Source: Bacteroidota bacterium
GTDB lineage: Bacteria; Bacteroidota; Bacteroidia; 2-12-FULL-35-15
Assembly: GCA_026391935.1 (NCBI GenBank)
Contig: JAPLDC010000043.1
Span: 1 to 14,212 of the forward strand
Reading direction: 5' to 3'
DNA length: 14,212 nt
Below, piece by piece: positions 1-6,832 of the stretch. Position 1 is the stretch's first letter; every line of letters starts with the position of its first letter. Both the position numbers and the translations under genes were made by a program. The notes under the pieces are model-generated. The model worked only from the letters and a program-made list of their open reading frames with translations, had not been told where the DNA came from and ran no database searches.

Positions 1-2
1 GT

Positions 3-776
3 TGGGTGGGGCTATTTTCATTATTATTACTCTTGCTTTCAATCTCCTCTTATGCCCAATCGGATGGTGTTCCGGACCGTCCAAATCCACCAAGATTAGT
101 TAATATATATTCCACATCAGGATTTATTTCAAATGATGAACAAGCCAGGTTAGAGCAAAAACTTCAGGCATTTGCAAATGAAACATCTAACCAGATCGTT
201 ATTATTATTGCAGATGACCTTGGCGGGATGGAGCCATGGGAATATGCTGCAAAGCTAGGAGAAAAATGGGGTGTTGGGCAAAAAGCAAACGACAATGGAA
301 TTGTTATTCTAATTAAACCTTCGGGTGGAAAAGGGCAACGACAATATTTTATTGCACCTGGTAAGGGATTGGAAGGAGCAATTCCCGATCTTACCTGCCG
401 TCAAATTGAAGAAAACGAACTTCTTCCGAACTTAAAATCAGGAAATTATTTTGATGCATTGGACAAAACAACTGATGTCTTGATGTCATTGGCAAAAGCC
501 GAATACAGTTCTGATGCATACGGAAAGAAACATTCAAGAAAACGACTACCGATGGGATTGCTCATTCCTTTGATCTTTATTATTCTGTTCGTTATTTTGC
601 GCTCCGGAAAAGGTGGTGGAGGTAGTGGTGGTTTAAGTATGGGTACAGGATTTTTCTTAGGTTCTATGTTGGGTGGTGGAAGAGGATTTGGCGGCGGTGG
701 TGGCGGTTCGTCAGGAGGATTCGGTGGCTTCGGTGGAGGAGGATTTGGTGGAGGAGGCTCAGGTGGAAGCTGGTAA
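3..776 (+). CDS. TPM-domain (YgcG-like) membrane protein, 5' end cut by window edge
   Basis: This is a secreted or membrane-anchored protein of the TPM (TLP18.3/Psb32/MOLO-1) family. Numbered from a GTG at position 6, it has a hydrophobic signal segment (residues 2-14, ending at SYAQ), a TPM domain at about 36-165 with the family hallmarks DNGIVILI (97-104) and GKGLEGAIPD (119-128), a transmembrane helix at 183-199, and a glycine-rich tail (201-256) ending in GGSW. The GTG is probably not the true start: the frame stays open to the window edge (codon TGG at 3-5), and the signal peptide would lack its usual basic N-terminus. TPM domains are linked to photosystem II repair and to membrane-protein roles elsewhere; the bacterial YgcG-type function is poorly defined. 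A terminator follows at 832-865. The family call is confident, the function is not. Confidence 0.88.
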   Translation, partial: WVGLFSLLLLLLSISSYAQSDGVPDRPNPPRLVNIYSTSGFISNDEQARLEQKLQAFANETSNQIVIIIADDLGGMEPWEYAAKLGEKWGVGQKANDNGIVILIKPSGGKGQRQYFIAPGKGLEGAIPDLTCRQIEENELLPNLKSGNYFDALDKTTDVLMSLAKAEYSSDAYGKKHSRKRLPMGLLIPLIFIILFVILRSGKGGGGSGGLSMGTGFFLGSMLGGGRGFGGGGGGSSGGFGGFGGGGFGGGGSGGSW

Positions 777-831
777 ATGTATTAGGAATTTAGTTTCAAG
801 TAGCAGGATAAAAAAACATCGTATTTAAAAT

Positions 832-865
832 AAAAAAATCTCGTGTGATTCACGAGATTTTTTTT
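832..865. terminator. Bidirectional rho-independent terminator
   Basis: A 7-bp perfect stem (TCTCGTG 839-845 / CACGAGA 851-857) with a 5-base loop is flanked by seven A's on the left and eight T's on the right, so it reads as a terminator on either strand. It sits between the convergent ends of the TPM gene (stop at 776) and the MauE/DoxX-thioredoxin gene (stop at 882) and can serve both. Confidence 0.9.
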
Positions 866-881
866 AACATTTTACTTGATA

Positions 882-1832
882 CTACTTTTTTAACCACTTT
901 TCTATTTCTTCCTGATCAAGATCAATATAATTCATATCATGTTCGACAATACTATTGTTGATCAGGTATATCCGTGGCATTTCAACACCGGCAAGGAATA
1001 CAAAATTTCTTCCATTTAAAATGCAATGTGGTATATCTTCAGAATGTGTATCATCGAAAAATGGCTTTATCTTTTCATCTTTTCCGTTCAATACAAAATA
1101 CAAAGGTATTTCAGGATTGCGTTCATGTATTATTCTCATCTTTTTTGCCGCAATTCTACAATGTGGGCAGCTCATGCTCATGAATGCTATAATATGTTTT
1201 CCCTGAGAAAGTGTTTTTGGGGGAATATTTAGCTTTGCATTGTTATATAATGAATCTAATTCTAACTTGAAATTTTCTTCAGGCTTATTTAAATAGGCTT
1301 CAGAATAATTTAATTCAATTGGATTTCTTACAAATGGGAAGGCCAATGCAGATGCATAAATAAGCGTCATAACAAAACTCAACTTCTTCGGTAATTGCCA
1401 TCCTTCATGGAGTTTGTACAGGACAAAAAAGATAGCAAGCATAATAATATTTTTCAGCAATGCCTGCAAAGGAGTCATTTGTATTGTATCACCAAAACAG
1501 CCACAATTTCCTTTGTTTCCAACAAAAAGAATCAGAAGAATAAGGTAAAGGCAAAAAAACAAAAGTGTACCTGCGGCTAATTTGTAGGTAAGTTTGCGAA
1601 GATTCAGATTTAATAAAAGTAAAACACCAATTGTAAATTCAATGCCAATCATTAAACGTGCAATAAATGGTGCGACTTGCCAATTTATAAATCCTAAATC
1701 GACAAAAGTGAATTCAAAAGGTTCTATTGGAGAAGAATATGGAAAAGGGAAACCAGCTTTCGTATATCCTGAGATTAGAAATACTATGCCCATAAATGAG
1801 CATAAAATTGTTAGTGCTATTTTTTTTATCAT
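882..1832 (-). CDS. MauE/DoxX-type membrane protein fused to a thioredoxin-like domain
   Basis: 316 residues in two parts. The N-terminal half has about five hydrophobic helices (roughly 5-22, 53-76, 84-105, 124-140, 151-168) and a Cys-Gly-Cys-Phe-Gly motif with C110 and C112 after helix 3, as in MauE/DoxX-like membrane proteins of Bacteroidota. The C-terminal half (about 185-316) is a thioredoxin-like fold with a CPHC active site (C222, C225) and a likely cis-proline loop at MPRIYL (P286). The arrangement suggests that the membrane cysteines exchange electrons with the thioredoxin-like domain to handle disulfides on the far side of the inner membrane; this is inferred from family and motifs. 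The ATG at 1830-1832 gives a normal basic first helix. Only 17 bp separate it from the upstream terminator (1850-1887) and I see no promoter there, so transcription may depend on read-through. The redox substrate is unknown. Confidence 0.87.
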   Translation of the reverse strand: MIKKIALTILCSFMGIVFLISGYTKAGFPFPYSSPIEPFEFTFVDLGFINWQVAPFIARLMIGIEFTIGVLLLLNLNLRKLTYKLAAGTLLFFCLYLILLILFVGNKGNCGCFGDTIQMTPLQALLKNIIMLAIFFVLYKLHEGWQLPKKLSFVMTLIYASALAFPFVRNPIELNYSEAYLNKPEENFKLELDSLYNNAKLNIPPKTLSQGKHIIAFMSMSCPHCRIAAKKMRIIHERNPEIPLYFVLNGKDEKIKPFFDDTHSEDIPHCILNGRNFVFLAGVEMPRIYLINNSIVEHDMNYIDLDQEEIEKWLKK

Positions 1833-1849
1833 GTAAAATAAATTCGGGT

Positions 1850-1887
1850 AAAAAAAAAGCGTTCTTCAGAGAAGAACGCTTTTTTTT
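1850..1887 (-). terminator. Strong rho-independent terminator after the lipoprotein gene
   Basis: A 10-bp perfect stem (1858-1867 / 1871-1880) with a 3-base loop is flanked by A8 on the left and T7 on the right. It lies 14 bp downstream of the 78-residue lipoprotein gene on the minus strand. It is almost symmetric and would also work in the other direction. It sits directly upstream of the next minus-strand gene, which starts at 1832. Confidence 0.9.
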
Positions 1888-1901
1888 AAACCAATCGTAG
1901 A

Positions 1902-2138
1902 TTAGTTCAAAGAACAAGTACTAGTTGAAGTACCACCAGTATAAGTTGCAGTTGAGCTTAAACAAGCTGCTCTTGCATCACCTTTTTTAGCTCCAGTGTA
2001 AGTAACTACACTTGTAGAAGATGTAGATCCACCACCAGTGTATGTATCTGTAGTAGTACAAGTACAAACGCGATCTTTTTTGCAAGAAGCAAAAGATACT
2101 GCTGCAACAACAGCAACAAATAATAATACTTTTTTCAT
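1902..2138 (-). CDS. Small cysteine-rich lipoprotein, function unknown
   Basis: 78 residues. A basic start (MKK), a hydrophobic stretch (4-15) and a lipobox ending S-F-A-S-C19 followed by KKD mark a lipoprotein processed by signal peptidase II. The mature part has about 60 residues, is rich in Thr, Ser and Gly, and holds four more cysteines (C25, C27, C59, C75). A short motif, TYTGG(G/T)STS, occurs at 32-40 and again at 65-73, with a partial copy (TYTGAKKG) between, suggesting a tiny internally duplicated fold that may be held by disulfides. The ATG at 2136-2138 is preceded by an A/T-rich leader and a -7-like element at 2170-2177, and the gene ends in its own terminator, so it looks like a single-gene transcript. 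I do not recognise a family. The signal and lipobox are clear; function is not. Confidence 0.82.
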   Translation of the reverse strand: MKKVLLFVAVVAAVSFASCKKDRVCTCTTTDTYTGGGSTSSTSVVTYTGAKKGDARAACLSSTATYTGGTSTSTCSLN

Positions 2139-2169
2139 TTTAATTAGTTTTAGTTAGTTAATACGATTG

Positions 2170-2177
2170 CAAATTTA
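2170..2177 (-). promoter_or_regulatory. Bacteroidota-type -7 promoter element of the lipoprotein gene
   Basis: Read on the minus strand the bases are TAAATTTG, a perfect match to the TAnnTTTG -7 element of the Bacteroidota primary sigma factor. It lies 31 bp upstream of the ATG. A TTG triplet is present only 11 bp further upstream, too close for a standard -33 element, so only the -7 box is supported. Confidence 0.5.
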
Positions 2178-2235
2178 TAGTTTTTTTTCAATTGATAATA
2201 ATAGAACGGCATTAAATAGAACTGTTTTACATAAC

Positions 2236-2252
2236 TGCCTGTTTGTCAGGCA
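2236..2252 (-). terminator. Possible weak terminator hairpin after the 16-residue-repeat gene
   Basis: A perfect 6-bp stem (TGCCTG 2236-2241 / CAGGCA 2247-2252) with a 5-base loop lies 6 bp after the stop codon of the minus-strand gene ending at 2259. No T-run follows it, so it may be a weak terminator or a 3'-end stabilising hairpin. Confidence 0.35.
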
Positions 2253-2258
2253 TAAAGG

Positions 2259-2657
2259 TTATTTTGCTTCTTTTACCGGAACAGCGCTATAGATACTTGT
2301 ACCATCAACAGATTCAATATTTACAGGTAAGCCATTGGAGCTAACTGTGCTTCCTCCATATTCTTTGACGTTAATTGGCAAAGAACCGTAAAAACTGCTC
2401 CCGCCAATCTCCTTCAAATTCATGGGTATCGTTCCATATACACTGCTTCCTCCAACACTCCTTATGTTCACATCCATATCGCTGATCATTTTTACATTTA
2501 TGGAACCATCGGGATTAAGTGGAATTGATGCGAACCGGTTAAAATTAGTTTTGTCGGCCTTAGCTTCATTGATCATGGTAAAATTTTTAAAAACCAATGC
2601 TAATAATGCCAGTGCAATAACTGTAAGGACTGTTTTTGTATATAGATCTGTTTTCAT
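2259..2657 (-). CDS. Membrane-anchored protein with four 16-residue repeats, function unknown
   Basis: 132 residues. A short basic N-terminus is followed by one hydrophobic helix (about 9-24), which lacks a clear signal-peptidase site and may act as an anchor. A spacer follows, then four consecutive repeats of about 16 residues (63-78, 79-94, 95-111, 112-127). The consensus is (V/I/M)N(I/V/L)(R/K/E)x(V/I/Y)(G/D)G(S/T)(S/T)xYGxxP, best seen in GGSSVYGTIP and GGSSFYGSLP. A degenerate half-unit (INVKMISDMD) precedes them. The alternating hydrophobic pattern with Gly-Gly turns suggests a small stacked beta structure facing the periplasm; this is inference. The ATG at 2655-2657 is the only start that includes the helix. 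It is divergently transcribed from the DnaJ-like gene. I do not recognise a named family. Confidence 0.75.
   Translation of the reverse strand: MKTDLYTKTVLTVIALALLALVFKNFTMINEAKADKTNFNRFASIPLNPDGSINVKMISDMDVNIRSVGGSSVYGTIPMNLKEIGGSSFYGSLPINVKEYGGSTVSSNGLPVNIESVDGTSIYSAVPVKEAK
2277..2471 (-). repeat. Four tandem 16-17-residue coding repeats
   Basis: This is the DNA for residues 63-127 of the membrane-anchored protein: four units of 48, 48, 51 and 48 bp. Each codes for a hydrophobic-Asn start (the first three units and the last share V/I/M-N), a Gly-Gly or Asp-Gly turn, Ser/Thr, and a closing proline. Unit 3 carries one extra residue and has lost the YG pair. Confidence 0.75.
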
Positions 2658-2737
2658 GGGTTAGATTTATTAAAGGTGAATTGGTTTATCAAGCGAATTT
2701 AAAATATTCATTCTTATTCTAACTATTTTTAAATAAT

Positions 2738-2745
2738 TAACTTTG
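2738..2745 (+). promoter_or_regulatory. Bacteroidota-type -7 promoter element of the TerB-DnaJ gene
   Basis: TAACTTTG matches the TAnnTTTG consensus exactly and lies 17 bp before the ATG at 2763, which would give a very short 5' leader. No convincing TTG (-33) was found upstream in the A/T-rich sequence. Confidence 0.5.
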
Positions 2746-2762
2746 CAGAAGAAAAAAATAAT

Positions 2763-3512
2763 ATGGCAAAAGTAAAATTTGGAAAATGGTTAGGCGGAGG
2801 CTTAGGCTGGGCTTTGGGCGGACCATTAGGCGGTATTCTTGGATTTGCACTCGGTTCGGCATTTGACGCTGCAAGTGTTACAGTGCAAACGAATGGTAAG
2901 ACTACCTATTCGTCTCACGGAAACGCTCCGCATGCCGGAGATTTTGCGGCTAGTTTATTGGTGCTGTCTGCTGCAGTAATGAAAAGTGATGGGAAAACCT
3001 TGAAAAGCGAGTTGGATTATGTAAAAAGTTTTTTCAGTAATCAATTTGGTGAGGAACATGCTCAGCAACAAATATTGTTATTGAAGGAAATTTTAAAACA
3101 AGAAATTCCATTACAAGAGGTTTGTTTGCAGATAAAGCAATACATGCCTCATTCTGAAAGACTCCAGATCATTCATTATTTATTCGGAATATCAAAAGCA
3201 GACGGACATGTTCATGAATTGGAATTGCAAACGATACAAACAATAGCCAATTATTTAGGAGTAAGTGCTGCTGATTTTAATTCCTTAAAGGCGATGTACT
3301 TCAGGGATACAAATAGTGATTATCTGATTTTGGAAATCACACCTTCAGCTTCCGATGAAGAAGTGAAGAAAGCATATCGTAAAATGGCAGTAAAATTTCA
3401 TCCTGATAAAGTTGCTGCTCTTGGTGAAGATATCCAAAAAGCTGCAAATCAAAAATTTCAAAAAGTACAGAGTGCTTACGAAAATATTAAAAAACAAAGG
3501 GGCTTTTCCTGA
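2763..3512 (+). CDS. TerB and J-domain membrane-associated co-chaperone (DjlA-like)
   Basis: 249 residues. The N-terminus (9-35) is a glycine-zipper hydrophobic segment (GGGLGWALGG, then PLGGILGFAL) likely to insert in or associate with the membrane. A TerB-like helical domain follows at about 60-180, with two acidic-loop motifs (SDGKTLKSE from 75, and ADGHVHELE from 146). The C-terminus is a J-domain (about 186-246) with helix II (EEVKKAYRKMAVKF) and the essential HPD tripeptide at 213-215. J-domain proteins stimulate the ATPase of DnaK. This order (membrane segment, TerB, J) is that of DjlA, so a membrane-located co-chaperone is the best reading. The ATG at 2763 sits just after a -7 element. 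Its stop is 3 bp from the stop of a convergent gene with no terminator between. Domain calls are confident; client proteins are unknown. Confidence 0.9.
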   Translation: MAKVKFGKWLGGGLGWALGGPLGGILGFALGSAFDAASVTVQTNGKTTYSSHGNAPHAGDFAASLLVLSAAVMKSDGKTLKSELDYVKSFFSNQFGEEHAQQQILLLKEILKQEIPLQEVCLQIKQYMPHSERLQIIHYLFGISKADGHVHELELQTIQTIANYLGVSAADFNSLKAMYFRDTNSDYLILEITPSASDEEVKKAYRKMAVKFHPDKVAALGEDIQKAANQKFQKVQSAYENIKKQRGFS

Positions 3513-3515
3513 TCA

Positions 3516-3737
3516 CTATTTTAAGTCAGTATCGATCGTTTCTATCGAGAAGATAGGGAAAATTTCTATATAAACTTGATCTCTGTTTCTTATAAATTCT
3601 CTATAATTAGTATTTGAAATAAAATGGTATGCATCGTTGATCACATCGTTGATCAGTTTGCCATATTTTCTTTTCCCATTCTTTAAATAGATCACCGCTT
3701 CAATTTCTTTGTGATCATTTTCTACTGTTTTTATCAT
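3516..3737 (-). CDS. 73-residue hypothetical protein, possibly a small beta-barrel
   Basis: This short gene has an ATG start (3735-3737), a matching -7 promoter element 18 bp upstream and normal codon use, so it is probably real. The protein is acidic/basic mixed with no signal or membrane segment, hence cytoplasmic. The pattern YLKNGKRKYGKLI, then a polar loop, then YHFISN and a hydrophobic end (VYIEIFPIFSIETIDTDLK) resembles the strand-turn-strand layout of small Sm-like barrels, but this is a weak inference. Residues LINDVIND come from a perfect 12-bp duplication. It is convergent with the TerB-DnaJ gene, with 3 bp between the stops. I do not recognise a named family. Confidence 0.68.
   Translation of the reverse strand: MIKTVENDHKEIEAVIYLKNGKRKYGKLINDVINDAYHFISNTNYREFIRNRDQVYIEIFPIFSIETIDTDLK
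3632..3655 (-). repeat. Perfect 12-bp tandem duplication inside the 73-residue gene
   Basis: The 12-mer catcgttgatca is present twice back to back (3632-3643 and 3644-3655) with no mismatch. Because 12 is a multiple of three, the reading frame is kept and the protein shows the doubled IND (LIND-VIND). Confidence 0.9.
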
Positions 3738-3755
3738 ATATATTAATATTTTTTA

Positions 3756-3763
3756 CAAAATTA
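3756..3763 (-). promoter_or_regulatory. Bacteroidota-type -7 element of the 73-residue gene
   Basis: On the minus strand the bases read TAATTTTG, an exact TAnnTTTG match, 18 bp upstream of the ATG at 3737. No clear -33 TTG was found. Confidence 0.45.
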
Positions 3764-3806
3764 GTTTTGAAGTATTAATATCATGTTACTTTAATATTAA
3801 ATAAAA

Positions 3807-3838
3807 GAGCCGCTCTATAAAATTATATAGAGCGTCTC
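3807..3838 (-). terminator. Hairpin terminator ending the adhesin/PorP cassette
   Basis: A 9-bp perfect stem (3811-3819 / 3826-3834) with a 6-base loop is extended after one mismatch by three more pairs (3807-3809 / 3836-3838). On the minus strand it is followed by a T-rich tract (TTTTATTTAA). It lies 18 bp after the stop of the last cassette gene. Confidence 0.75.
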
Positions 3839-3856
3839 TCAAAAAATAGTTTAGAT

Positions 3857-6772
3857 TTATTTTGAAAGTAATTCTAAGAATCCACTTTGATTAAATGTTT
3901 TATTATTTCTCGCTGTAGCATTTAAAATATAGTAGTAGGTTCCATCAGGAGCCATTCTTCCATTTTTTGTATGCCCATCCCAACCACCTGTTAAGCCGTT
4001 GTATTCAGCGATCTTTAATCCCCAACGATCGTAAATTACGTAAGAAATTTCTTTCATGTTTGTTGAGCTTACAATAAATTGATCATTTGTTCCATCAGCA
4101 TTAGGTGTAAAGATATTTGGTATAAAAATCGTTCCCTCACCAATTACAACAATGCAATACTTAACTGTATCCAAACAGCCACCAGCATTCGATGAAACCA
4201 GTGTCACACAATAATCACCTTGGTTATCGTAGGTATGAGATGGTGAAGAGAGTGTGGAGGTGTTAGCTGCTCCAGATGCAATATCATCAAATTCCCAGAA
4301 AGATGTTGTTCCTCCCGATGAAATATCATTAAATCCGATAGTTGTATTTGGTGGAACCGGTGATGTTGGTGACATAGTAAAGTTAGCTACTGGAATAGGA
4401 TAAATAGTAATCATACTTGCATTATTTATTGATCCTATACAACCATTTGCATCAATACATTGAAGTGAAACAGAATATGTTCCAGGAGTAGTATAACAAT
4501 GAATTGGTGAAGTAACGAATGAACTATCTCCGTCTCCAAATACATAAACAACATTTGCGCAAATTGTACTTACTGATTCGGAGAAATCAATGCAAGTGTT
4601 TGGACATCCGCTGTTAATATTGGAACTAAAAGTAGGTGTCGGAGCTGGGTTAACAGTGACTAGTTGTGTCGCCGTATCACCACAAGCACCAGAAATGCTG
4701 TAGGTAATTGTAAACGTTCCGCTACCTGAAACTGAAGGATCGAATGTTCCTGCAGAGCCGCTTGTGATGCCAATTCCCGTCCAAGTTCCACCTGAAGAAA
4801 CAGCAGCCATATTAAATGGTGTGCCATTCGAACATATTGGACTCGCAGCAGTAATTGTTGCATCCGCCTGAGGAATAACGGTAATGTTTTCCGTATCAGT
4901 ACTTCCACATGATCCTGGTATAGAATAAGTAATAACAAATGTTCCTGCAGTAGTAGGATTAAAAGTTCCCGCACTTGCACTAGTTATTCCGGTGCCTGTC
5001 CAGGTACCACCAGGACTAGCTGCAGAAAAATTAAATGAAGGAGAACCTTGACAGACTGAAGCGTGAGGAGTAATTGTTGAACTGAAAGCTGCAACAACGT
5101 TTACAACTACAGTATCAATAGCAGAACAAACCCCTGAAATAGTATACGTTATTATGTGTGGACCAACTCCTGCTGTTGCAGGGTTAAATGTACCACTTGC
5201 AGCGGATGTGATTCCTGTTCCAGACCAAACACCTCCTGCTGTTACTGCTGATAAATTGAATGGTGTTGCACCGACACAAACGCTTGCCGCAGGATTGATT
5301 GTAGCATCTGGACCAGAATTAACAGTAATCATTACAGTATCCGTTGCATTACAAGAACCTGGTGTAACATAAGAAATCATATACGTTCCAATGCCTGCAA
5401 CACTTGGATCAAAAATTCCGGTTGATGTATTTGTGATTCCCGTTCCCGACCAGACGCCACCCAAGGAATCGACCGTGAGCGCAAATGGCGCATTGCTGAC
5501 ACATATCGGAGGAACTGGTGTGATATAAGGGTTGTTACCTGCACCTGGTGTGACTTCAACAACAAATGTAAAACTGATTGGTCCGACACAAGCGGAAATA
5601 GGTGCTCCTGAAACGGTATAGGTAGTTGTTACTCCAGGATTAGCAATAACTGAAGGCCCTGTTGAAGGAGACAAACCAGTTGTTGGTGACCATGTCCAGT
5701 TATAATCTGATAGAGCAGTTCCCGTTACTGAAATCGGGATAGGTCCGCCACAAGTAGGAATCGTATCAATATAAGGGGTACATACTTGAGGCGTACCAAT
5801 CACTGATCCCGGATAACTTAAATATAATAAATTATTAATCGCTTGAGCTGCAGATGCATCGTCGAGGATTACAACAAATTTTATTACTTCCGTTGCACCG
5901 GGCGCTAAATTTTGAATCTTATAAGCAAGCGCAATTGCCTCATCTGCAAAGTTTGTTGAGCCAACTGTTTGCACAAAACCAGCAGTTGAACCATTCCATA
6001 TATCGGAACCATCCCTATTTAAGAAACCTCCGTACATTGCTCTCCAGTTTGCACCGATAGCAGCTAATCCAAGATAAGATTGAGGCTGAGATGCAGGGAC
6101 AAGTGATGTTGCACTTACGTGAGCCAAATCGCATCCTGTTCCAGGCTGACTAACTATTGTATTTTGAGTCGTGTAATCACTACTTATTGAAACGTTATTA
6201 TCAGGATCTAAATTTCTGTAATAATAAAGTTCCGGAATTGTTGCAGCTGTATTATTCGTAATAGCTACTGTTGTTGTATAAAACAAATCAGTTTCCTGAA
6301 GAAAATAATTGATTTTAAAGTGAAGGTCGGTACCCGAAGTTAGGTCGCCTTCCCAATCTGCAGAATAGCAATCAAATGTATGAGACCAATCTGTAATTGC
6401 ACCGGGGATCCCCCAAACAGAGGTCGCATTATTACTTGCACTTACACCACCAGTAGTGCCAATTTCAATTCCCCAGCCATTTTCAGGAGTTCCTGGAGTA
6501 AAAAAGTCTCCATCATACGTTGTCCATAAATTTACTTGAGGGTTGGCCACAAATCCAAAAAGTGGATTTCCGGAACGAAAGTGCATACCAGGAAGCGGAG
6601 GAGAAGTAGTCGTACTGCATCCTTCAAAACCACCTTGGCCATCCAAACCAATTTCTAAGCTCGTTGCTTTTATGTAAGCATCCGGTCCTACCATTTGTGC
6701 TTTTGAAATATTCACTTGAAAAAAAGTGATCACCATTAGTAGTGAAATGCTGGAAATTTTAATTTTTCTCAT
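3857..6772 (-). CDS. Secreted Ig/PKD-repeat protein with T9SS type B sorting domain
   Basis: 971 residues from the ATG at 6770-6772. An upstream in-frame ATG at 6802 would place ten residues before the basic start (MRKIK) of a normal signal peptide (cleavage near KA-Q, residue 25), so the inner start is preferred. Order: signal peptide; an N-terminal domain of about 300 residues (27-325) that I do not recognise, rich in Trp and Tyr; an Ig-like domain (about 330-412); four related Ig-like repeats (413-711), each with a GG(V/T)W(S/T)GTGI-like core; two PKD-type domains (about 712-790 with FGDGDSS, and about 795-878 with WEFDD and SHTYDNQGDY); and a C-terminal CHU_C/type B sorting domain (880-971) with IPNIFTPNADGTND, YDRWG and WDG. 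The type B domain is known to route proteins through T9SS to the cell surface. It is the last gene of the cassette, about 60 bp after the PorP/SprF gene and before a terminator. It is probably a surface adhesin or polymer-binding protein; its ligand is unknown. Confidence 0.9.
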   Translation of the reverse strand: MRKIKISSISLLMVITFFQVNISKAQMVGPDAYIKATSLEIGLDGQGGFEGCSTTTSPPLPGMHFRSGNPLFGFVANPQVNLWTTYDGDFFTPGTPENGWGIEIGTTGGVSASNNATSVWGIPGAITDWSHTFDCYSADWEGDLTSGTDLHFKINYFLQETDLFYTTTVAITNNTAATIPELYYYRNLDPDNNVSISSDYTTQNTIVSQPGTGCDLAHVSATSLVPASQPQSYLGLAAIGANWRAMYGGFLNRDGSDIWNGSTAGFVQTVGSTNFADEAIALAYKIQNLAPGATEVIKFVVILDDASAAQAINNLLYLSYPGSVIGTPQVCTPYIDTIPTCGGPIPISVTGTALSDYNWTWSPTTGLSPSTGPSVIANPGVTTTYTVSGAPISACVGPISFTFVVEVTPGAGNNPYITPVPPICVSNAPFALTVDSLGGVWSGTGITNTSTGIFDPSVAGIGTYMISYVTPGSCNATDTVMITVNSGPDATINPAASVCVGATPFNLSAVTAGGVWSGTGITSAASGTFNPATAGVGPHIITYTISGVCSAIDTVVVNVVAAFSSTITPHASVCQGSPSFNFSAASPGGTWTGTGITSASAGTFNPTTAGTFVITYSIPGSCGSTDTENITVIPQADATITAASPICSNGTPFNMAAVSSGGTWTGIGITSGSAGTFDPSVSGSGTFTITYSISGACGDTATQLVTVNPAPTPTFSSNINSGCPNTCIDFSESVSTICANVVYVFGDGDSSFVTSPIHCYTTPGTYSVSLQCIDANGCIGSINNASMITIYPIPVANFTMSPTSPVPPNTTIGFNDISSGGTTSFWEFDDIASGAANTSTLSSPSHTYDNQGDYCVTLVSSNAGGCLDTVKYCIVVIGEGTIFIPNIFTPNADGTNDQFIVSSTNMKEISYVIYDRWGLKIAEYNGLTGGWDGHTKNGRMAPDGTYYYILNATARNNKTFNQSGFLELLSK
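4640..5536 (-). repeat. Four Ig-like coding repeats of about 75 residues
   Basis: These encode residues 413-711 of the 971-residue protein. Each unit has a Cys near the start (ICV, VCV, VCQ, ICS), a GG(V/T)W(S/T)G core, an F(D/N)P turn, a (I/S)Y strand and a second Cys (SC or (V/A)C) before a DT-rich strand. Unit lengths vary by a few residues, unlike the indel-free array in the larger adhesin. Confidence 0.85.
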
Positions 6773-6832
6773 TGTAGTTTTTTTGTATTTCAGTATAAAC
6801 ATAGTAAAAATTATTTATTCATAAAAAAAATA

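Noticed and set aside
955..1836. Plus-strand open frames opposite the MauE/DoxX-thioredoxin gene
   Set aside because: They overlap a gene with clear membrane helices, a CPHC site and a terminator on the minus strand; their translations show no domain.
2694..2701. TAAATTCG on the minus strand as the -7 element of the 16-residue-repeat gene
   Set aside because: One mismatch to TAnnTTTG in A/T-rich DNA and no -33 partner; too weak to list as a feature.
6773..6802. Upstream in-frame ATG for the 971-residue protein
   Set aside because: It would put ten residues ahead of a standard basic signal-peptide start, and the possible -7-like sequence TATGTTTA lies between the two ATGs.
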